This document shows, one piece after another, positions 36,587-47,916 of a stretch of 64,000 nt of DNA. This DNA is from Fennellomyces sp. T-0311 (taxonomy: Eukaryota; Mucoromycota; Mucoromycetes; Mucorales; Lichtheimiaceae). Within the stretch, counting starts at the first letter, position 1. Every line of letters starts with the position of its first letter. The notes beneath the pieces are model-generated. The model worked only from the letters and a program-made list of their open reading frames with translations, searched no databases and was not told where the DNA came from. The stretch is taken from assembly GCA_025266875.1 (NCBI GenBank), contig JALLLT010000042.1, positions 299,293 through 363,292 of the forward strand. Reading direction: 5' to 3'. The position numbers and the translations under genes were made by a program.

Positions 36587-39563
36587 ATGTCAAGAGGTGA
36601 AAGAAAACACGCGTTGTGGCAACAACCAAGGGAGCTGACTTGAAATATATATATATATATATATATACATTCACAGTAGTCGATGCACGGTACATTTGTC
36701 AAAGCGCTGCCAATGCCATCATCTCGGAGATTGGACCGTACCGAGTGTCCAACGATGCCCTTCAAACCATCAATCAGTTCCTGGACGAGTTCCTCACGTA
36801 CCTGTTGTCGTCGTCACTGTCACTTGACCTCAGCCGGATAAAAGCGGTTGTCTTCACGCTGTTGCCGTCGACGTTGGGGAAGAATGCGATTGTGGAAGCT
36901 GAACTGGAAGTCAAGACGTTTACGGAGACGGAAGCGATTGATTACGACACGTACGAACGGATGCGGTTGCTCGGGAGCCATGGTGCATTTCCGCTGAACG
37001 ATGCACTGCCCCTGTTGCGGGAAAAGTGTCTCGAGTTTTGTACGTTGGCGGATAGGGAGGAACCACGCAACAGTATTGGGCAGAGCCCGACAAATGACAT
37101 TTCGATTGCACCGATTGTGGCTATTTATGTCACCACGGTGCTGGAACACATTGCCGAGTATGTCTTGACGGCCATTGCCATGACGGCCGAACATGAAGAT
37201 GTCGAGTACATTCGCATCAAAGAAGTGTTCCTGGCCTTGATCGATGATGTGCAGGTCGGCGGCGTGTTTTATCGCATGGAACTGCGTGAAAAGCTAGAGG
37301 TAGCGATATTCCGTTTATGGTTAAAAAGAAATGTAACTAAATTAACCTCGCAATTTACCGCAGAAACGAGCCTTTGCTCATGGTTACCGACCACGCACAT
37401 CGACTTATGCGCCATCCATCCAACAGAAACATGTCCGCAGTTCAAGTAAAAAAAATAATGGGAGCCTCAGAGTGCATGATTGGAGTTTATTCATCGACGT
37501 GTTCAAATATAGCTGCAGGAAGCATCCAACCGAATGCCGGCGGCGACGGATTTCTCGACATTACGTTTGACGATTTGGATCTCGGTTACGAAGACGACGA
37601 CCGTCCGACCCGCCAGGACCATCTTTCCATGTCGGCCTACTCGATGAAATCCAACGTGAGTCAACAGCGACCGACGTCGATGATGAGCAGCAGTACGAGT
37701 GCCGGCACCATCAGCACGTTGGACAGTTCGAGCAACAGCAAAAAGGCGTACAAAGTATTCAAAAAGGACGGCATGGAGAAGCCTGTGTCCGTATCGGTAT
37801 ACGATCCCGAGGCGCCGACGATGAACTTTGAAGACTTGATTCGATCGGGCAACACGATGCGGGTTTCATTGACGCCCAATCGACTGCGAAGTATCGAAGT
37901 CAAAGATCAAACAGTGGAAGAACCATCGATCAATTGGGAACGACGATCCACGGCCAGTCTTTCGCGAAGTCGCGGGTCAGCACCTCCTTCGCGTTCTGCC
38001 TCGCCTGTTCCACGCGGAAGAATGCCTCCTCCTCCTCGTCCAGCGTCGACAACACCACCGTTGCAGGAGTTTGAACCTCGTCAAAAGTCCAATCTGGGTC
38101 CTCGCATCGAAAACAGACCCCGATCTCAATCACCTGTTCGATTTCAACAGAAATCCGCTGCTGTCAAACCTTCCCCCATTCATCCTCGCTTTGAAAATCC
38201 AAGAGATGCGCCTGAACCTCCAAAACCAAAACCCATCCCCCACAAACCTGTGCATGTTGTGGAGAAGGCCCCATCACCTGTCGAAAAGGCCCTGGATAAG
38301 CTGTCGTCTGTAGAAAAGACGGCATCCCTCGTAGAAAAAGTTCCGTCGCCCGTGGAAAAGATGCCATCGCCCGTGGAAAAGGCTCCGTCACCCGTGGAAA
38401 AGGCTCCATCCACTGTGGAAAAGACTGCATCCACTCTGGAAAAGACTGCATCACCGGTAACAAAGACTGCATCGCCGATAGCCAAGGCCCAACCGGTGAA
38501 AAAGGAGGAAGTCCGTGTCATGCGACGCAGCAGCATGAGCAGTCGGAAGAGTCGAGAGAATCTTCGACGACAGCGAGAAAAGGATGCACTGGCAGCCGCG
38601 ACCAGTTCCGAGCTACCAAAGCAACCAAATTCGCCTGTGGTGTCAGCCAAGCGCAGTCAAGAAAGCGTTGGGGAAGATGAAAGCTCGGTGCTGCCGTCGC
38701 CTCCTGCAAGCGAGAATGCATCTGCGACCAGCAAGGATTCGATCAAGGAAATGGAAACGGACGACGAAGAAAAGAAGGCGGTGCACTTTGACAAGGAGGA
38801 AGAGGAGGAGGAACGGATGGATTCACGTGACGAAGTATCAGGTGAAAAGGAAGAACCTGAACGGCCATCGACGATTGTAGCCAAGCGGGCGTCGATGGCT
38901 GGATCTTCTCGACGACAATCACTTCATGAGAGCTATGCAGTGAGTGAAAAGATGGAGCGCAAGATGACAGCTGGATCTGTCGAAACGACGGTCAAGGGAT
39001 GGGAGACGCTGATGAAGCATGGTGAAGAAAAAATCACGCCAGCAGTTCCGCGACGACGCATGAAGCAACGCAGCGAGGAGGAAGCGACTGGAGCGTTAAC
39101 GAGAGATCCTCCATTGGCGACGCATCATCCGCGACCGGTGAGTTCGGTGTTGGACAAGGTGATGAAGTTTGAGCAAGCCAATTCGCTGGACGATTTCGCG
39201 CAACAACACCATCGACAACATCGGGCGTCGGCCTACATTCCTCGTCGGGAACGGTTCTTGTATCTCCAACGCGAGCCTGGACTTTTGGAACGTCGCACGC
39301 CGGCATCGTTCAAGCCGCGTCCGATTGCGGTGGATGCCGAGGTCCAGACGGATCCGGTGCGAGAGACGAACGCGCCGCCTGCGCTTGTCATTACAACGGA
39401 AGATGACATGGGCGTTACGACCCGGAAGGAGGTCGACATGGAAAGTGGCAGCGAACACGGCATGGTGGATGGGGACGAGGAGTGGTTTTTGCAAGACGAC
39501 GAATGGGACGATACGCAAGATCAAGAAACGGCCGTTGTCGAATGGCTTCTGGGTGAAGCCTAA
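36587..39563 (+). CDS. Large protein with N-terminal histone-fold-like domain and long disordered region
   Basis: Four exons, 36587-36596, 36677-37299, 37364-37445 and 37513-39563, give 921 aa. The first coding exon is only 10 bases (Met-Ser-Arg plus one base), ending at a GTGAAA donor. Residues about 5-90 (ARYICQSAANAIISEIG, ALQTINQFLDEFLTYLL, LGKNAIVEAELEV) are helical and have the length and pattern of a histone fold. Residues 90-215 are also helical. The remainder is Ser/Pro/Glu-rich and probably disordered, with an acidic patch (ITFDDLDLGYEDDD), a Pro-Ser-Pro-Val-Glu-Lys tandem repeat, a Glu-rich segment and an acidic C-terminus. Similar layouts exist in fungal proteins of unknown function. 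A chromatin or scaffold role is only a guess. Confidence 0.75.
36644..36667. repeat. (AT)n microsatellite in intron 1
   Basis: About 12 AT units lie inside the 80-base first intron of the histone-fold-like gene, just before its 3' splice site (CACAG at 36672-36676). Confidence 0.85.
38259..38486 (+). repeat. Coding tandem repeat of about 21-24 bases (Ser-Pro-Val-Glu-Lys units)
   Basis: Inside the long disordered protein, at least nine consecutive units of 7-8 codons vary around 'xxSPVEK', such as APSPVEK, VPSPVEK, MPSPVEK, APSTVEK and TASTLEK, fading into TASPVTK and TASPIAK. Units in the middle are nearly identical in DNA; the edges have diverged, as expected for expansion by unequal exchange. 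Ser-Pro sites could be kinase targets. Confidence 0.85.
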
Positions 39564-40175
39564 AAGAAAAAAGAGCCACTTCCTCTCCATTTATTTTCCA
39601 GCATGTAGAACACACACACACACACGCACACACATACCTCTTTTTCTTTGGCTTAATAGTTTAGTATTAATACGATTCTTGTTTTCTTTTTTCGGCACCT
39701 TAGCCATCCATGTTGCACAAAGTAATACCGAAATTCGAGAGTTAATGAACACACCAGATGCCGATGGTGACACGGGAATAAGTAATGCAAAGTGCAGATC
39801 TTGCCCTAATTTAGGGTGCACAGGCTGCCGACCCAGGAAGCTGGTAAGTGAGATGCAGTGTACAATGACCGCGTTTATGAAAAGTGATGCGCCCACGACC
39901 CATTGCGGCAGCCTTACCTGATTGCCTCTGGAAAAAGGAGTAAAGAGGAAAAAGAGCGCTTCATTCGTTGGTTGGTGTCACCGTGCTTTTTGCTGATCGT
40001 TTACCGTTCAGCAACACTACTTAATGTCCGCGAGTACACATCGTAAATCAAATCTTGCACACTTCTCTTCCGCCCTTTTTCCTTTCTTTCTCTCTCTCTC
40101 TCTCTCTCTCTCTTTCCCTCTCAACACTGATCATCCTTCCACCCGCCGCTTTCATATCGACAATTGCCGGTTTAA
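39564..40175. other. Intergenic region with CT-tract promoter
   Basis: About 600 bases. It holds an AC-rich tract (39609-39632) in the probable 3' region of the upstream gene and a (TC)n tract of about 12 units at 40089-40113, some 65-90 bases before the next start codon. No gene seen. Confidence 0.6.
40089..40113 (+). promoter_or_regulatory. CT dinucleotide tract in leader of receptor-like gene
   Basis: About twelve TC units sit in a longer pyrimidine stretch (40076-40123) upstream of the ATG at 40176. It is the same arrangement as at ATG8. Confidence 0.5.
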
Positions 40176-41546
40176 ATGGATAACGGAGCCAGCTCCCCGG
40201 AAAATGGGCAACCCACGGGCCCTGATTCCCTGGAGATCATGTCCGAGTTGATTTCATTGTCATGCATCACCATTATGGCCGCTGCCCTGGGCTCCAAAAC
40301 AAAACGAGAACGTTTGGTCAACTTGACGTATGGAAGAACCTTGGTCCTGGCCGTCTATGTATTGTCATGGGCATTCTCAGTGACGTCCATGGTGTCCGTA
40401 TCGACAAATAACTGTAAGTTTCAACCCCTTGAAAAACTCTCAGCCACTGACAGCCTAATGTCCTAGTCAACATGACTTCATGCACCCTCGCCATGATGGC
40501 CTGCGATGTGTTTTACGCGGGTAGTAAAATCGTCATCTACGCATGGTACAAAGAAAATTTTCACGACGACTTTGTATTTCCGTGCATCCGAGAACTAAAG
40601 ATAGTTTATGCAGGCTCATTGAGCGCGTTCATCTTGTTACTGCGGTCCGCACCACCCGGCTCAAATCATGGCAATATCGATTTCACATGGTCCTCCTGAT
40701 GCCGTATATCGGCATTTTTGTTCTGATGGTAAAAAAAAAACCGCATGTGTGTCGGCCAGCCATGAAAATTGATACTCAACCGCAGCCTAGTTGACGTTCC
40801 GCAACATCTATCTCTTGGACACCGGCGAATGCATCATTGGACTGAAATGGATAGCCAGCATGCCACTCATGGTAAGCTTTTCCAGCATTTGAACGCGATC
40901 GGCCTCAACTCATAACGTGGGACAGTTTTACGACTTTGTAGGTTTCACAAGCGCAAGCCATAGAAAAATGAACCGCTAACCTCACGGAAATAATGTTTAA
41001 AAAAAATAGTTCCTGAATCTGTACCTGACGTATCTGTTCATCCGACCGCTGCTCAATGTGGGCCGCACGACGGGTCGCACAGAGTGGAAAGACACGCGCC
41101 TGTACCGACTGACGAAGCGGACGCTGGTTGCGTCGTGCGTGTGTCTGTTGGTATCATTGGCGAACGTGTTGGTCGTTGTGATTACGGTGGGTCATATGCG
41201 CGGGCTGGTATGTCTTACGTGCTGCACGCTGGATGTGACGATCAACGTGATTACGATCCACTGGGTGACGTCGACGAGTTCGAAAATGTCAGCCCGACAC
41301 ACTGGCACGCTCAACAGTGACGAAATGAATCGCAATACCGGATCAGGCACGCCAGCCCACGTATCGCATGAAATGACCGTCGATTCGACATTGGATTATT
41401 ATCCCCACGAGAAGTACAACTTTCCCGACTTGCCAACAACCATCCATGAAGAACGTCAACGTGATATCGACGAAGACAGCATGAGTATTCGATCCATTCA
41501 AGTATCGCAAAGCAGCGTCAAACCGCTACATGAACCTTCCTTGTAA
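40176..41546 (+). CDS. Seven-helix GPCR-like fungal membrane protein
   Basis: Six exons (40176-40413, 40467-40545, 40614-40728, 40791-40871, 40926-40937, 41010-41546) give 353 aa. Exon 5 is a 12-base microexon (Phe-Tyr-Asp-Phe) with AG and GT borders. Seven hydrophobic segments are visible, with basic short loops (KTKRERLVN; RTTRLKSWQYR). A motif-like stretch, FRNIYLLDTGECIIGLKW, is followed by FLNLYLTYLFIRPL. The last 90 residues form a Ser/Asp/Glu-rich cytoplasmic tail. This layout is that of a family of putative G protein-coupled receptors in early-diverging fungi; the ligand is unknown. It is not closely similar to the class C receptor at the window start, having no large extracellular domain. 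Confidence 0.75.
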
Positions 41547-42666
41547 AAAAAAGACCTTTTTCTCCCTTTTGTCATTTGTAATATGGTATGAAAAAACGCG
41601 CTCTCCCTCTCTCGTTCTCGCTTGGTCGATCGAAAGCTTACTGTTTTCATGGCCGGATCTAGGAAACTTGTTTTTTTTTTTCGGTCGACCAACGAACAAC
41701 CCTATGTAAAACTTTCTTTATTATTTTTATCGACGCATGTGTCACTTTATTATCCCCGTATGCTCATGGCAAAAAAAAAAATATAAAGTTTATCAAAAAA
41801 GGTTTGCAAAGTTTAATGCATATAGATTAAAGCTGTTGACAACTTGCTTGTGAACCGGACGCGGTGCCACAAGTATATTGTATACCGTACCGCAAAAGGA
41901 ACGATCGGCACAAACGCTGGTCTGTTGCACATTCAGCCGCACACAGCGTCTCCAGAACGTGCGCTTTTCTGCATTTAATAAACTTGGTGGAAGTGCATCT
42001 TTGTTTCTTTTTCTTTACCCTTTGTGTGCCAGTAACAGGTTCCGCACGTGTTGGCTCTTTTATATCAGCCCAGTTATCGCCATGGTTGCACATGGACGCA
42101 TGGACTCACACATCCGCCATACATGGAAAAGGTTCACTAACGTGACAAGCACATAATGGTTGCACCGGGAAACAACCATGACATGTGTGTGTACGAATCC
42201 ATTCTATCCTTTCATTACACTACTTAGTGTGATAAAATACCCTTTGCCAAATTGCTATTGTCACTTTTGCATTTACCGTCACGAAAAAAGATGATGTTTC
42301 AAGTATCTGGCCCCAGCGTTTTAAAATATTCTTATCATCATTGAAAAAGAAAAAAGGAAGTGTTCCCGAATGGCTTCGTATGATGTCGATGCAGATCATC
42401 GAGCCGTAGCTTCGTTTTTTTTGTTCACTCGTGCAGAAATAGAGCCAATATGAACGCGACGTAGTACTGGAGTCCGATCACCAAAACTAATTACTTGAGG
42501 ATAGCAGCCAGATCGACATGAACGATAAGCGCCGAAAAAAAACCGATCAGACTGGGTTAATTATGTCATACTCGATTATGCGCCATAAGGAGTCCACAGT
42601 ACCTATGGGTTGTAAACGCAACCTGCTGGTCTAACCGTTCACAGATTACGTGGTTACCCCGGCAGG
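41547..42666. other. Intergenic region
   Basis: About 1.1 kb with short frames and homopolymer runs. Nothing recognised. It ends where the Tc1-like remnant's reading frame becomes visible. Confidence 0.5.
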
Positions 42667-43640
42667 TTGTACAACCACGAACGATGGATCTATAACGCCG
42701 ATCTTTACACACCCGGAGGAACGGGAACACGAATTCAGAATTCAACTGATGACGCAGACAAGGAAGAGGAAGAGGAAGACGACGATGACGATGAAGAAGG
42801 ACAAGAAACTATGGAAGAAGGTCTTCTTAGTTCTGACAAAGACAATGTAGAATATTACGAAGAACCGATCGAAATAGATAACCACTTCCATCTTATCGAG
42901 CATGACTACCTCCAGGGGAATCGTACTAATGGAGTACAGAGACTGGTATCCATGACGAAGATTCCATTAGCTCATCAGGTACACTGTTACTTATTCAATA
43001 GGCATTATCTTGCCAACGGCAAAGAACAGGGCTCTGGAGGTTCATCTACAGACGAAGCATCTACTTTGTCGCGAGCTAAACGATCCACTCCTTCCCAAAC
43101 TAAGCCATCCACTTCGACATCCCAAGTGTCCATTCCTCCGAAACGAGGAAGAGATAGGTCACGCAAAAACCCTCCAAGAGAAGTAAAGAACCTAAGAGGT
43201 ATGTCACCTGAAAATTTCTTATTGATTTAATATCCCATAAGTCAAATCAGGACCATACAAAAAATACGACGATAAATTGATTGTTACGTTCCTCGAGATG
43301 GTGCAAACTATGAAGCTCAACGTTCGCAAAGCTGCAGAGATGAAAAATATCAACATTCCATACCATACAGCAATCCGTTACTGGTACTGCTTCACAAGTG
43401 GGGGGGGGGGCATATCTACCGAGCCAACTTAACAAGAAAGGAGGCTCAAAGCCTATTCTTACGGAGGAGCACACCCAGTTCCTATGAAGATGATGCTGCA
43501 GCAACTTTGAAGCAAGCCAGGAAAACACTCAAAGAGAAGTTTGGCATGTGGATCACCTTGAGTGTCTTCACAAGCATCTGTGTTAAATCAGAGAGAAGCA
43601 AGTGTAAAAGACAAATATGTCAACGAGACTCAAAAAAAGG
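42667..43640 (+). pseudogene. Broken Tc1/mariner-like (IS630 superfamily) transposase, N-terminal part only
   Basis: An acidic Glu/Asp-rich N-terminal region (42667 on) and a Ser/Lys/Arg-rich linker are joined by a plausible intron (43199-43249) to a helix-turn-helix segment: YKKYDDKLIVTFLEMV, KAAEMKNINIP, TAIRYWY. Then come KKGGSKPILTEEHTQFL and ATLKQARKTLKEKFGM. This order (homeodomain-like HTH, 'GGSKPxLTEEH', second HTH) is that of Tc1/IS630 transposases common in Mucorales. The frame breaks at a run of nine or more G (43400-43409) and again near 43483. The catalytic DDE domain that should follow is absent. It is therefore a dead fragment, ending about 200 bases before the Plavaka element. 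Confidence 0.65.
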
Positions 43641-43836
43641 TAACTGTTTTATTTCATATGTTTTGCTCTCTCTATTTATAATAAATGCTTATCCATGATG
43701 GGATTTCCTTAAGCCGGTGCTTCCGTGAGTGATGTGTAATGTCAACCTTATTATCATTGAGCAGTTACGGATCGTGATGATTGATAGGATGAATGCTGAC
43801 AGAGCATATCCGTGAAGAGACGCGTTGACCGGAAGG

Positions 43837-43853
43837 TCATCGGAAAAAATATC
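43837..43853 (+). repeat. Left terminal inverted repeat
   Basis: Reads TCATCGGAAAAAATATC. It matches the reverse complement of 49958-49974 at 16 of 17 positions. Confidence 0.65.
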
Positions 43854-43902
43854 CCGCTGATCGGAGCTTATCAATGTTGAGAGGGTTGACGGAAGGTTGA
43901 CA

Positions 43903-43916
43903 GGGTTCATCAATCC
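43903..43916 (+). repeat. Left subterminal motif GGGTTCATCAATCC
   Basis: A near-palindromic 14-mer, also found at 49844-49857 with one change. It lies 66 bases inside the left end, among GGGTTGA-like words (43883, 43895), a density typical of transposase-binding subterminal repeats. Confidence 0.5.
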
Positions 43917-44072
43917 GCTCAATGTTCCACAACTGCCGCTTGCCTTGAAACAGGTTACCGGAGTATTGAAAGCCCTTGTGAATGATGATCAACGCTGTAA
44001 CCAAATTCTAGGATATTGTAATTGTCTAGTGTGGTACTTCATAGAAATATATATATTTTAAATAGAGTTTAT

Positions 44073-47000
44073 CTAGTAATCATCGGCACAGATATCGGAA
44101 TCGTCATCTTCTCCTTGGCTAGCTTCCTCCTCGTCATCTCCATGGTTATTTTCGACAGTTTCCCAATGAACAAAGTCCGTACTGGTTTCGTTAAGCTTTG
44201 GAAGCTTACCGTTGCTGCTGCTCCACGAGAAACGGTCAGAGTCATGGTTTAGCAAATACTTTTTGTAAGTGTTCTTGCTACCCAGAACGGGATTGGGAAG
44301 TGTTTTTGTAGAAAAATCGGGTACAACATGGATAGACCGCTTCACCTGATTAACTTGGGCGACGAAAAGACCTTTATAGTTCTCCTCAAGGCACGGTGAG
44401 AGAACCTCTAACCCTGTCTTGTGGACTTCGTTCAATGACTTGTACCGACGTGCCAGAACGAGATCGTACTCTTTCCCTTTATATGTCGCCTGGAAAAGCA
44501 GAAGCACTTGGCCGTACGATTCATATATGTACTTATCGCTTGGATCTCTGAGGTTGCGAGATTGGAACACGGCAAAGTCTTTTCTTTCACGACCATGAAA
44601 CTGATCATGCGTCCTGATTTTGTCATTGATAATTGTCCCGTTGGTATCGTTGTCCATAATAGTTAAGGTCTGATACACCTTAACATTATCGTCGTCGAGC
44701 TGTGGCATATTGCGTGCTGCTACACTTGTGAAGCGTTTTTCGATGGCGACATCCAAGAACGAACGAATTACTTTATCACAGCCATGAAGAGTCGCCTTTG
44801 TCTTCAGCGCTGATACCATTTGAGGGGTGGTTGGAGATGTCATCGTATAGCTCAATTCGTATCGTTTGGTGGTGATCTTGCGGATCGATTCTTCAGCACG
44901 TATGGCGGTTGCAAACTCGTTCGATTGGTTGATGATGGTATCAAACAGTAGGTCCTTTTTATATACGAAATTTGCCATTTGTGATAACGAGTCAAATCGG
45001 CGGTTTGTTCGTTTCGCAGGCTTTTTGACATCGATAATATGCTGATGTTCAGAGCTGGTTGTGCTATAGCCGCTAATAACTCCTCGGGATCTGATATCAT
45101 CGGCATATTTCTGTAGCATATGGTTCTTCGGGAAGTTCAAACCAGATTTTGAATACTTTTGGAACACTGGGCTGTAGATATAGTATGCATCCAGTGATTC
45201 CTGCATTTCAAGAAGAGATTGCTCTGTGTGTTCTTTGGCAGTGGCGTGCATAGTAAAATCCAAAAAATGTCGTAAGCAAAGTGCTGCTTGGAGCGGGATG
45301 TAATCGTGGCAGCAAGGCAACATAATTGTCATGTTGCTTCGCATTTCGGTATATGTGGGATTTCTGAGGAACCGGTAAAAAACACCGTTATTGAATTTTC
45401 GATGGTTTTGATAGGCCGGTATCTCAGAAGCTCGCATATTGATTTCCTCAATGATTGAGTTTCCTCTAGAACCATGATAGTCCAAAATGAGCGCGTCGAG
45501 ACATTTAAGCAGATGTGTATAGACACCGCCAAGCTGGTGTAAGTCATCGACGACGATGGAACTATGTATATCGAAGTATGGTTGGCGAAGATTCCAAAAT
45601 GCATTCTAAGTGAATTAAATGATATATTACTTTATATTAGAGAAAATGTGGTCTGTATACGTCGAAGTTATTACATACCTGCACTTGATGAATCGAATAG
45701 CCTTCAAATACTTCTTTTTCACCTTTCTTCTTTGTCCGTGGGTCACTGATAAGCTTTTTCCCGTAATGATAAAGTTCTTTCATATGGGTCGCCGTTCGTT
45801 TTTTGGTGTTATCTTTGTGGTTTTCACGGTATTGTTTAGTGAAAACAAAGCAGCGTGGACAGCCTCTCTTGGTATTTCCGCTTTTGACAAGAGCTAGTAA
45901 CCATCTTATATTCAATTTAGCAAAACCTGATTGCGTTAAAAGTCAAACGCACTTACTGCTCTTGAAGGTCTGCAGTATATGCTGCCAACGCTGGAACACA
46001 CATGTACATTTTGTTCTCAGGTCCTTTCATCTTGTAAGCAGTATACTTCTTAAATGGCGCTAGAATCTTGTCTAAGCAGTAATGGAAAATAGCCTTCTTT
46101 GCGACTGAAAACCATGGCTTCTTTGCCAGCATTTTGCTCTCAACTACCGGAAAGTATGCTAGTAAGCGAGTACCGTGTAGTGTGTCTTTACTTCGGTACT
46201 CCAAAGGCGTGTTCGCTAAGAATATATAATTGTTAGACATAACCATATTTGTAGTACGCGTACATTATTACTAACCAAGCTTCAAGTATATTGGCCATGC
46301 ACTATCTCTGTTATTACCGGTAATTACCGTTTTGTCAGAGGCTAACATGAGTCCTAGTATAACAGAGCCTGGTGGCGATATTTCCTAGAAACAAACATTA
46401 ATCACTTTTTTCCAATGGTACTGATATATATACCTGGATCTCATGCCACCACTGTCCGCTGTAAAAGTCGCTATAAACTCTTTCTCCGTTGCGGGTAACA
46501 GTGCTTGGTACTAAACGCGTTACATCGTCGAACAAAGGATGACTAAAGAGTTTCTCGGCCAGATCACGAATATCGCGGTATACAAGAGACGGTTGCCCAA
46601 CTACCGCCAAGAACTGCTCTTTGTTTTCTTGAGGAAAGTCGGGAACTACGCCAAGATCAATGCTCTCTGTTTTAAAAGGCTAAAAATAGTCAAGCTTGCT
46701 TGTAAACAGTTATGCTAATGTGGGTAACTTTGGTGCTCACCAAGGTAACTTTTTTACTTTGACCTTCAGAAAGTTTTCGAATTACGCTGTCAAAGGTTGT
46801 AAATTGTATGTCATCTTGGAACGGGGTCAATCGTGCTATTTTGATAATTTCGACAAGGCTAAAGTGTATTTTATATGCATGCGTTGAGAATGCAGCTCAT
46901 ATGGTATCCTTTGCTTATGTAACTGCATACCGCTTGTACCGTTCTTGAGAAAGTCCACAATCAAGTGCAAATTCGGCGACCATGAGCTCTAGATTTGAGA

Positions 47001-47380
47001 CACCAGGGTCTTTTGGGTTACTGTCTAAACCAACTGCCTCAAACCAATGGTCTTTACGGAACGGTTCTTAATATAATATGGCAATATTAGCAGTGGATTC
47101 ACAACACGTTTTGAAACCATTTACCTTCGTAGTAATGCGTTTCATTATCACTGTCTGAAGACTCCTCTCCTTCCATGATAAACTCCATGGGTTCAGCACT
47201 AGTCTCTTCTTCAGGAGAAACGCTTTCAAAACTTTCCATAATTGGTGGTGATGCGCTGATAACGTGCGAAGGTTGCTTTAAATGTGTCGCCAAAATATGG
47301 CTACGGAGAGCCCAAGTAGAGCCATACGTGCGGTTAGAAGGGCAGTTTTGATAGTGACACCTGATTGGCTCTTCTTCCAT
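44073..47380 (-). CDS. Plavaka-type transposase, apparently intact
   Basis: Eight exons (47380-47125, 47066-46931, 46858-46741, 46679-46434, 46384-46276, 46215-45957, 45904-45679, 45605-44073) join in phase to 960 aa. The N-terminus has a C2H2-like finger (CHYQNCPSNRTYG, ending SHILATH). Next come PFRKDHWFEAVGL, an RDIRDLAEKLF helix and WWHEIQEISPPGSVILGLMLASDKTVIT (given here in part), with the first catalytic Asp. GCPRCFV follows, then VVDDLHQLGGVYTHLLK with the second Asp. LRHFLDFTMHA comes next, then FPKNHMLQKY and STTSSEHQHI with the final Glu. This is the Plavaka transposase order, an RNase H-like DDE fold. The C-terminal 60 residues are acidic. No stop or frameshift was found, so the protein could be functional. 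Confidence 0.88.
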
Positions 47381-47916
47381 TATGAATGTAAAGCGCAGTA
47401 AAGCAGTGCTTCACCGTTGACGATAAGCTAGCATACGTGTTTGCACCTCGGACTTTTAATTGTTCCGCAAGGTGCTGCTTTCAGCGTCATAAACACTCAT
47501 TACTGAAGTATCCCGAGTCAATGTGATACAAAAGGAAAGCACAAGTCTATGGATGTAGAGAAGATAGCTGATACTACACAATTTGTTTTTAACTTGAATA
47601 TTTCTATCAGTGACGCTGTCGTTTTTTACACCGTGAAGTCAAATCATTTTCACGATCGAGCATGAAGTATTGTGGAACAATGTAACTGTTACTGATACAG
47701 CGATAAATGATCTGATAATGAGGCATTTGACATCCGTTTTCATTGACGCTATGCTGAGAAACTTTTGGTTGGTGGTACCATTTTGAAGGCGGTGATTATC
47801 AGATCAAAATCTGATAGGCGGCACCTGTAATGGTAGCGGTGACAAAAATACCCTGCCAATACGGCAGTCTTCGAAAGAAACCACCCTTGCCCTTTTTTCA
47901 CCACCCTTCCAAAAAA
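47381..47916. promoter_or_regulatory. Shared divergent promoter region of the transposon genes
   Basis: 536 bases between the two divergent start codons. It contains a perfect 8-base inverted repeat, TATCAGAT-caaa-ATCTGATA (47797-47816), about 100 bases before the second gene, and related TCTGATAA words near 47710. No open frame of note. The hairpin could be a binding site for either element protein; this is inference. Confidence 0.5.

Noticed and set aside
39169..39921. 250-codon frame overlapping the histone-fold-like gene
   Set aside because: Arg-rich shadow of the real coding frame, continuing by chance past its stop.
43889..43960. Possible telomere-like GGGTTA/GGGTTGA repeats
   Set aside because: Words are few, irregular and confined to transposon ends; read as subterminal transposon repeats.
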